Below the pieces are notes generated by a model. The model made no database searches. It was not told where the DNA came from and saw nothing but the letters and a program-made list of their open reading frames with translations. The position numbers were made by a program, and so were the translations under genes. This document shows, piece by piece, positions 21,174 through 24,682 of a DNA stretch of 24,682 nucleotides. This DNA is from a virus: positions 1-24,682 of IMG/VR virus record IMGVR_UViG_3300042465_002790. One strand, written 5' to 3'. The number at the start of each line of letters is the position of its first letter. The stretch's first letter is position 1.

Positions 21174-22092
21174 TTCAGAACAATATCACGTCCATCACGG
21201 CGACTGCATTCCGCACATGCTTGAAGACATGCCGGAAGACTCTGTGGACTTTGCAGTCTTCAGCCCGCCATTCCCGTCGCTATATGCTTACAGTGACGCA
21301 GAAGGCGACATTGGAAACGTCGACGCGATGGGCATGGAAGCGGCGGTGCATTTATCGTTCATGTTCAACGGGCTTCTGCGAGTTTTGAAACCGGGACGGG
21401 CGGCAATCGTTCACGTTTGCCAGATCCCACGAATGAAGCGATCGGGCGGAGTTGGGCTCTGTGACTTTCGAGGAACCAACATTCGGCTCGGTGAACGTGC
21501 GGGCCTTGTGTATGAATACGATTGGAGCGTTCGAAAGAATCCACAGTCACAAGCGATCAGAACACGAGCACGAGAACTACAGTTTTCCGGATTGGAAAGC
21601 GACCGATCGAAGCAACGCGGAACGCTGCAAGATTACCTGATCAAATTCCGCAAGCCTGGAGAAAACGCAGTCCCAATCGACGCCAAGGGGCAGGTCAGTC
21701 GAAACGATTGGATTGCATGGGCTGAGGGCTGCTGGGATGACGTACATGAAACTGACACGCTGAACACAGCAGCGGCAAAATCAGACGACGACACGCGGCA
21801 CATTTGCCCTCTCCAGCTTGAGGTGATTCGTCGATGTGTGCTGCTGTACTCAAACCCCGGTGAGATTGTTTTCAGCCCGTTTGCTGGTATCGGGTCGGAA
21901 GGATTCATGTCGCTCGGTGGAACATCACCAAAGACAAAAAAGACGATCTACGACACGCGGCGTTTTTATGGCTGCGAACTTAAAACGGAATACCACCAGC
22001 AGGCTCTGAAGAATCTGTTGTTGGCAAGCCGGCAACATTCCGCTGTCCATCAGACAAGCTTGTTCGCGGAACTTGAGGAGGTCGCCCCATGA
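21157..22092 (+). CDS. Orphan DNA methyltransferase (SPPF motif, likely m4C or m6A)
   Basis: 311 aa. The catalytic motif IV is 'VFSPPFPSLYAYSD' (34-47) and comes first; the SAM-binding motif 'VFSPFAGIGSEGF' (238-250) follows near the C-terminus with 'FYGCELKTEYHQQALKNL' after it. This circularly ordered arrangement is the beta class of amino-methyltransferases. The SPPF form is known from N4-cytosine enzymes such as M.PvuII, though N6-adenine cannot be excluded. ATG 21157 has AAGGA 8 nt upstream and is preferred to the ATG at 21076 inside the helicase gene. No restriction endonuclease partner is encoded nearby, so it is an orphan enzyme, possibly protecting phage DNA or marking it for the helicase or resolvase. 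Confidence 0.88.
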   Translation: MHVFDDSEQYHVHHGDCIPHMLEDMPEDSVDFAVFSPPFPSLYAYSDAEGDIGNVDAMGMEAAVHLSFMFNGLLRVLKPGRAAIVHVCQIPRMKRSGGVGLCDFRGTNIRLGERAGLVYEYDWSVRKNPQSQAIRTRARELQFSGLESDRSKQRGTLQDYLIKFRKPGENAVPIDAKGQVSRNDWIAWAEGCWDDVHETDTLNTAAAKSDDDTRHICPLQLEVIRRCVLLYSNPGEIVFSPFAGIGSEGFMSLGGTSPKTKKTIYDTRRFYGCELKTEYHQQALKNLLLASRQHSAVHQTSLFAELEEVAP

Positions 22093-22424
22093 TTCAAAAA
22101 ACCCTCAGCTTCGACACCCCCGCAAAACTCTCCCGCAAATCCGACCCGATCACCAGCCAGAAGTCAGCAGCGGAGACAGAGAGAAGTCTGGGACTGCTGC
22201 AGGAACGCTGCATGATTGTCCTGAGAATCAGCCGCGTTGCACTGACAGCCAACGAGATCGCAGACCGGGCGGCTAGGACTTACGGCAAGCAAGCGGAATC
22301 GTATCGGAAGCGATTACATGAGCTGGTTGAAAAAGGCCATGCCATTGAATCAGGTGAGCGAGCGTGTGATGTGACAGGCAAGACGGCAACAACTTACACA
22401 GCAAGGCAGGTCAACAATGGTTGA
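22089..22424 (+). CDS. Winged-helix DNA-binding protein
   Basis: 111 aa. 'DPITSQKSAAETERSLGLLQ' leads into a winged-helix unit: 'LTANEIADRAARTYGKQAES' (helix-turn-helix), 'YRKRLHELVEKGHAIESGER' (recognition helix and wing) and 'TGKTATTYTA' (wing strand). The phrase 'T.eiA' plus 'R...L...G.i' is standard for small phage regulators and replication-associated DNA-binding proteins. The start has a strong GAGGAGG about 7 nt upstream and overlaps the methyltransferase stop (ATGA). The target is unknown; the neighbours suggest a role in replication or operon control. Confidence 0.75.
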   Translation: MIQKTLSFDTPAKLSRKSDPITSQKSAAETERSLGLLQERCMIVLRISRVALTANEIADRAARTYGKQAESYRKRLHELVEKGHAIESGERACDVTGKTATTYTARQVNNG

Positions 22425-22572
22425 ACTCATCCAAATCCTAGCAGTTGTCTTCTCTGGTCTGTTCGCTGCCGAGGCAATCATTGCCAGCAACGGCACTAAG
22501 GCCGAACGAAAGCAAAAGCGAGATGGGGCACGCTGGGCCGCCGAGCGTTGCCAACGACATCCAAAATATTAA
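22417..22572 (+). CDS. 51-aa single-span membrane protein
   Basis: Short gene, ATG 22417 to TAA 22570-22572. Residues 4-23 ('LIQILAVVFSGLFAAEAIIA') form one hydrophobic segment, followed by a basic, cytoplasm-like tail 'KAERKQKRDGARWAAERCQR'. AGG ends 6 nt upstream of the ATG, and the gene overlaps the previous stop by 8 nt, both typical of real genes in this operon. By the positive-inside rule the C-terminus should be cytoplasmic. The size would fit a small holin/antiholin-like or membrane accessory protein, but no lysis gene is adjacent and I assign no function. Confidence 0.65.
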   Translation: MVELIQILAVVFSGLFAAEAIIASNGTKAERKQKRDGARWAAERCQRHPKY

Positions 22573-22602
22573 CCGGCCAGTCCAAGGGGACGCCGGATTT
22601 TT

Positions 22603-22637
22603 ACACTCCCGAAGACGGGTTCACCCGCGTGGAGTGT
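22603..22637 (+). other. Two-tier hairpin in the csrA leader
   Basis: ACACTCC (22603-22609) pairs with GGAGTGT (22631-22637); inside it CGGG (22616-22619) pairs with CCCG (22624-22627) around TTCA. No T-tract follows, so this is a structural element rather than a terminator. It precedes the tRNA-like element. Confidence 0.5.
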
Positions 22638-22639
22638 GC

Positions 22640-22717
22640 CGCTCCGTGGTTAGCAGCATCAGGCTGTCGGCAATCTCGTGAGGTGAGATTGGTTGGGTTC
22701 GATTCCTAGCGCAGCGG
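22640..22717 (+). other. tRNA-like element, good 3' half and poor 5' half
   Basis: A canonical T-arm is present (TTGGG-TTCGATT-CCTAG, 22693-22709), preceded by a hairpin with a 7-nt anticodon-like loop GTGAGGT (22678-22684, U at position 33, reading GAG) on a 7-bp stem (22671-22677 with 22685-22691). 3' CGCAGCG (22710-22716) pairs with CGCTCCG (22640-22646) with one mismatch. The D-arm region does not fold properly, the variable loop is too short for a GAG leucine tRNA, and no CCA follows. It may be a decayed tRNA, a tRNA mimic, or an attP site carrying the 3' half of a host tRNA gene. Confidence 0.3.
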
Positions 22718-22720
22718 TTT

Positions 22721-22793
22721 ACGCCTGGTCGAATGTGGAACGAATCCGCACGGTTGGCCTCCGCAATCCAATGAAGGACGGCCAGGCGTTTTT
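22721..22793 (+). terminator. Terminator-like structure upstream of csrA
   Basis: ACGCCTGG (22721-22728) pairs with CCAGGCGT (22782-22789), followed by TTTTT (22789-22793). The 53-nt interior forms TGTGGA/TCCGCA, and a competing pairing of GGCCTCC with GGA(C)GGCC near 22756-22783 would break the outer stem. It ends 9 nt before the csrA ribosome-binding site, so conditional termination of csrA transcription is possible. Confidence 0.55.
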
Positions 22794-22815
22794 ACATTTT
22801 CAAAGGAGTGAGGCA

Positions 22816-23007
22816 GTGCTTGTATTGAGTCGCAAAGTTGAAGAACGGATTCGCATCGGTGACGAGATCACAATCGTGGTCACTCGCATCAGCAAGGACA
22901 AAGTCAGACTTGGCATTGATGCTCCACGAGGTATGCAAGTGCATCGCGAAGAAGTCTACGAGGCACTCAAAGCCGCCGAAGCCACAACCGATTCCGACTG
23001 CGATTAA
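22816..23007 (+). CDS. csrA: CsrA/RsmA carbon storage regulator
   Basis: 63 aa with the complete CsrA pattern: 'MLVLSRKVEERIRIGDEITI' at the N-terminus, then 'VRLGIDAPRGMQVHREEVYE'. The two RNA-contact residues of the family, Leu4 and Arg44 (in 'HREEV'), are present. CsrA dimers bind GGA motifs in hairpin loops of mRNA leaders and block or stabilise the message. GTG 22816 is used, with AAAGGAG 8 nt upstream; that site contains a GGA, so it could be bound by its own product. The leader carries several hairpins and a terminator. A phage copy would be suited to redirect host post-transcriptional control, or to regulate late phage mRNAs. Confidence 0.93.
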   Translation: MLVLSRKVEERIRIGDEITIVVTRISKDKVRLGIDAPRGMQVHREEVYEALKAAEATTDSDCD

Positions 23008-23018
23008 GGAGAACACAC

Positions 23019-23249
23019 ATGCCAGCAGTACGAAGGAAACCGCAAATGCTAGTCGGGCAAGTCTGGGAAGGCCGATCGAAAATCGGTGGCCCATTTACTC
23101 GACGACGAATCACGGCAATAACGGACGACCGTGTTGAATGGGAGATTGTTGGAGCGTGCTTCAAAGGTCCGCAGGCTGGATCGATCAGCCTCGCCAGTTG
23201 GAAGACATGGGCGCAATTGCAACACATGCCACGGAGGAATGAGACGTGA
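23019..23249 (+). CDS. Small phage protein, unknown function
   Basis: 76 aa, basic, with 'LVGQVWEGRSKIGGPFTRRR' followed by 'ITAITDDRVEWEIV' and a C-terminal 'ISLASWKTWAQLQ'. The 'GqvWe......R...v..i.....v.w' layout recalls small beta-barrel phage proteins of unknown role. AAGGAG lies 7 nt before the ATG. It comes 11 nt after csrA and overlaps the next start (GTGA), so it is in the same operon. Confidence 0.7.
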   Translation: MPAVRRKPQMLVGQVWEGRSKIGGPFTRRRITAITDDRVEWEIVGACFKGPQAGSISLASWKTWAQLQHMPRRNET

Positions 23250-23641
23250 GAATTACAGTACAGGCGGCAATCGATCTAATCACCGATCGCGGGCCATTAA
23301 CGGCGATGGAATTGGCTGATCACTTCGGTGCGACGATTAAGAGAATGCACCACAGCCTCGGTGAGTGGCGAGGCCGCAAGCTAATCAAACGAGATCTGAA
23401 CGACCCTCCAAGATACTCATTCAAGCCGCTGAGCCAAATCGGCCGGGATGAGATCGGCAGGCTGTCTCTGCCAAAAACATACGACCCAACGCCTGAGGAG
23501 ATCAGGGCCGCTTGTTTGGAGATTCAGAAAGAGTGGTCGCCGCAAGAGGAGTATAGCCGGCGGATGTATAAGGATGAGCCGGTTGATCTACAGCGAACTG
23601 GGTGCCATCACGATAGTCACGGTGGCATGGATTTTAGCTAA
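23246..23641 (+). CDS. Winged-helix protein with C-terminal 'EIQKEWS' segment
   Basis: 131 aa. Residues 1-65 form a winged helix: 'AAIDLITDRGPLTAMELADH', 'IKRMHHSLGEWRGRKLIKR' and wing 'DPPRYSFKP'. The C-terminal part 'PEEIRAACLEIQKEWSPQEE' followed by 'YSRRM' is a recurrent short motif I associate with small phage proteins, possibly planctomycetal; its role is unknown. It ends in a His-rich tail ('TGCHHDSHGGMDFS'). GTG start with GGAGG 8 nt upstream, in a GTGA overlap. Likely a DNA-binding regulator or replication accessory factor. Confidence 0.72.
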   Translation: MRITVQAAIDLITDRGPLTAMELADHFGATIKRMHHSLGEWRGRKLIKRDLNDPPRYSFKPLSQIGRDEIGRLSLPKTYDPTPEEIRAACLEIQKEWSPQEEYSRRMYKDEPVDLQRTGCHHDSHGGMDFS

Positions 23642-23650
23642 GGGGATGTG

Positions 23651-24088
23651 ATGAAAGAACTGGTTTACATCGGAATCGATCCAGGGCAGTCAGGATCAAT
23701 CGCAGTCGTCTTTCCGTCTGGGAATGCGACGTGGATAAAACTGGACAGCACAGACCATGACATCGCTGATTGGCTGCGTGACATTCAGGTTAACCATCAC
23801 AGCATCTGCTGCATCGAGCGAGTCAGCGCAATGCCGAAGCAGGGCGTTTCATCCACGTTTAAATTCGGTCGCTCCTTTGGATTCCTACAGGGGCTACTGG
23901 TCGCGTTTCAAATTCCGTTTGAACTGGTGACTCCGCAGAAGTGGCAAGGCTTCATGGGATGCCGAACGGCCGGCGACAAGAACGTCTCGAAGGCGGCGGC
24001 GCAGAGGCTTCATCCATCGTTAAAAATAACGCACGCGAATGCTGACGCTCTGTTGATTGCGGAGTATTGCAGGAGGACGGCACCGTGA
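23651..24088 (+). CDS. RuvC-like Holliday junction resolvase
   Basis: 145 aa. 'YIGIDPGQSGSIAVV' (6-20) gives the first catalytic Asp (D10), 'CCIERVSAMPKQGVSS' (53-68) the Glu (E56), and 'THANADALLIAEYC' (127-140) the closing acidic residue (D132) of an RNase H-fold resolvase. 'FKFGRSFGFLQGLLVAF' and 'TPQKWQGFMG' are the usual connecting elements. It cuts branched DNA formed in replication or recombination, so that the terminase can package it. ATG 23651 is preferred to the GTG 3 nt upstream, with AGGGG 5-6 nt before it. It overlaps the next gene by 4 nt. Confidence 0.88.
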   Translation: MKELVYIGIDPGQSGSIAVVFPSGNATWIKLDSTDHDIADWLRDIQVNHHSICCIERVSAMPKQGVSSTFKFGRSFGFLQGLLVAFQIPFELVTPQKWQGFMGCRTAGDKNVSKAAAQRLHPSLKITHANADALLIAEYCRRTAP

Positions 24089-24453
24089 GCGAGTACAGCA
24101 GGCACGTCGGATGGGAAGCAAGTTGCGCGGACCGTGGCGCGTATGGCATGACAGCCGGCGACAGCTTCTGGCAAGGGCTGCGTGACTACAACCAGTCGCG
24201 ACCATGCCCCAACGGACTACCGATCGACATGCGGCTGCCAGGCGAGTGTGAGCACTGGCGGCGGCGGATCGAAAAGGCGAAGCGATTCATAGGCGAATGG
24301 AATTCAGAACAGCGGGTCCGCAGCGTAGCGGATTCAATTACAGACGAAGAGATACTTTTAGATATTGAGGTCATAAGACAATGGCAGCACTTACAAAAAC
24401 AAGCCCCACAACAGACTGGCTGTCACGCATTGACGCAAGCCGAACTGAGCTGA
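24085..24453 (+). CDS. Unknown small protein
   Basis: 122 aa from GTG 24085, in a GTGA overlap with AGGAGG 8 nt upstream; the ATG at 24067 is inside the resolvase gene. It begins with 'SEYSRHVGWEASCADRGAYG' and ends with a helical section 'ITDEEILLDIEVIRQWQHLQ'. Two cysteines lie in the middle, no motif is recognised. It overlaps the next gene by 73 nt, in a different frame, so its C-terminal ~24 residues are encoded by double-used DNA. Confidence 0.6.
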   Translation: MSEYSRHVGWEASCADRGAYGMTAGDSFWQGLRDYNQSRPCPNGLPIDMRLPGECEHWRRRIEKAKRFIGEWNSEQRVRSVADSITDEEILLDIEVIRQWQHLQKQAPQQTGCHALTQAELS

Positions 24454-24682
24454 TCGAAGTCGCGAAGTCAGGCAATCGCGTAGCTTCGGCATTCGCGATG
24501 GCAGAGGCTCGGATCAACTTGATTGAGTCGCTCGATGATGAGCAGATCAAAGCCCGGTTGCTGCGCATGACTGACCCGCGAATCGGGATGGTGGAACTGG
24601 CAAACAGCCCCACGGAAGAGGATCGCATCCGCGTTTGTGCAATCGCAATCCTGAGCGGCTTTTGCCCTGGGGATGATCAGTT
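24381..24682 (+). CDS. Partial gene running off the window end (possible recombination protein)
   Basis: Open frame from ATG 24381 to the window edge, 100 complete codons, no stop. GAGG ends 10 nt upstream of the ATG. The sequence is helical and charged: 'DWLSRIDASRTELIEVAKSG', 'AEARINLIESLDDEQIKARL', then 'PTEEDRIRVCAIAILSGFCP' and 'GDDQ'. The late 'E..r.rVc.iai.sGf.P' turn recalls the conserved core of RecT-like annealing proteins and related phage recombination factors, which would fit beside the resolvase. That is a weak resemblance. The rest of the gene lies outside the window. Confidence 0.6.
   Translation, partial: MAALTKTSPTTDWLSRIDASRTELIEVAKSGNRVASAFAMAEARINLIESLDDEQIKARLLRMTDPRIGMVELANSPTEEDRIRVCAIAILSGFCPGDDQ

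Noticed and set aside
22640-22717. Functional tRNA-Leu(GAG)
   Set aside because: The D-arm does not fold, the acceptor has a mismatch, and the variable region is 2-3 nt where leucine tRNAs need a long arm. Kept only as a tRNA-like element.
1-24682. CRISPR arrays, insertion sequences or long direct repeats
   Set aside because: None seen by reading: no regularly spaced repeats, no transposase motif and no terminal inverted repeats.

Overview
The window looks like one continuous piece of a tailed-phage or prophage genome (siphovirus-like, HK97-type head). Every gene I can support is on the + strand, packed with 1-10 nt stop/start overlaps. The host cannot be proved from the sequence. The cysteine-rich virion proteins, the winged-helix protein with a C-terminal 'EIQKEWS' motif and the style of the small proteins remind me of Planctomycetota phages; this is an inference of moderate-to-low confidence. 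No integrase, repressor or lysis gene is recognisable, so a temperate lifestyle is neither shown nor excluded.

Layout. (1) 37-2734, packaging: an HNH protein with zinc ribbons, small terminase, large terminase. (2) 2742-6653, head: portal, ClpP-type prohead protease, HK97-fold major capsid protein with an N-terminal scaffolding-like domain. (3) 6737-8867, an insert between capsid and connectors: a 140-aa probable structural protein, an FkbM-like methyltransferase and a methyltransferase-glycosyltransferase fusion. (4) 8864-10821, neck: a small protein, head-tail connector, head closure, HK97 gp10-like and tail terminator proteins. (5) 10838-14005, tail: tail tube, a 103-aa protein, the gpG/gpGT tail chaperone pair with a very clear -1 frameshift signal, and tape measure. 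(6) 14009-19069, distal tail and accessory genes: five proteins with no clear family, ending in a strikingly Cys-rich repeat protein, then a Cys-rich/phosphoribosyltransferase/HAD fusion and a third SAM methyltransferase. (7) 19070-19440, the only long non-coding stretch: a probable late-operon terminator, then a promoter-like site and a ~100-nt RNA with two hairpins whose loops are complementary, ending in a strong terminator just before the next gene. (8) 19441-24682, the start of a DNA-metabolism/regulatory operon: small protein, SNF2-like helicase, orphan SPPF-type DNA methyltransferase, winged-helix protein, a 51-aa membrane protein, a structured leader with a tRNA-3'-half-like element and a terminator, CsrA, two small proteins, a RuvC-like resolvase, and a gene running off the window end.

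Functionally, regions 1-6 would be the late morphogenesis operon. Its unusual feature is a set of sugar/SAM enzymes (two FkbM/class I methyltransferases, a methyltransferase-glycosyltransferase fusion, a PRTase-HAD fusion) embedded among structural genes, which suggests modification of the virion or of a surface glycan. Region 8 would handle DNA replication/recombination and host regulation. The best candidates for something undescribed are the paired-loop RNA at 19291-19440, the Cys-rich adhesin-like protein with its PRTase-HAD neighbour, and the structured csrA leader.
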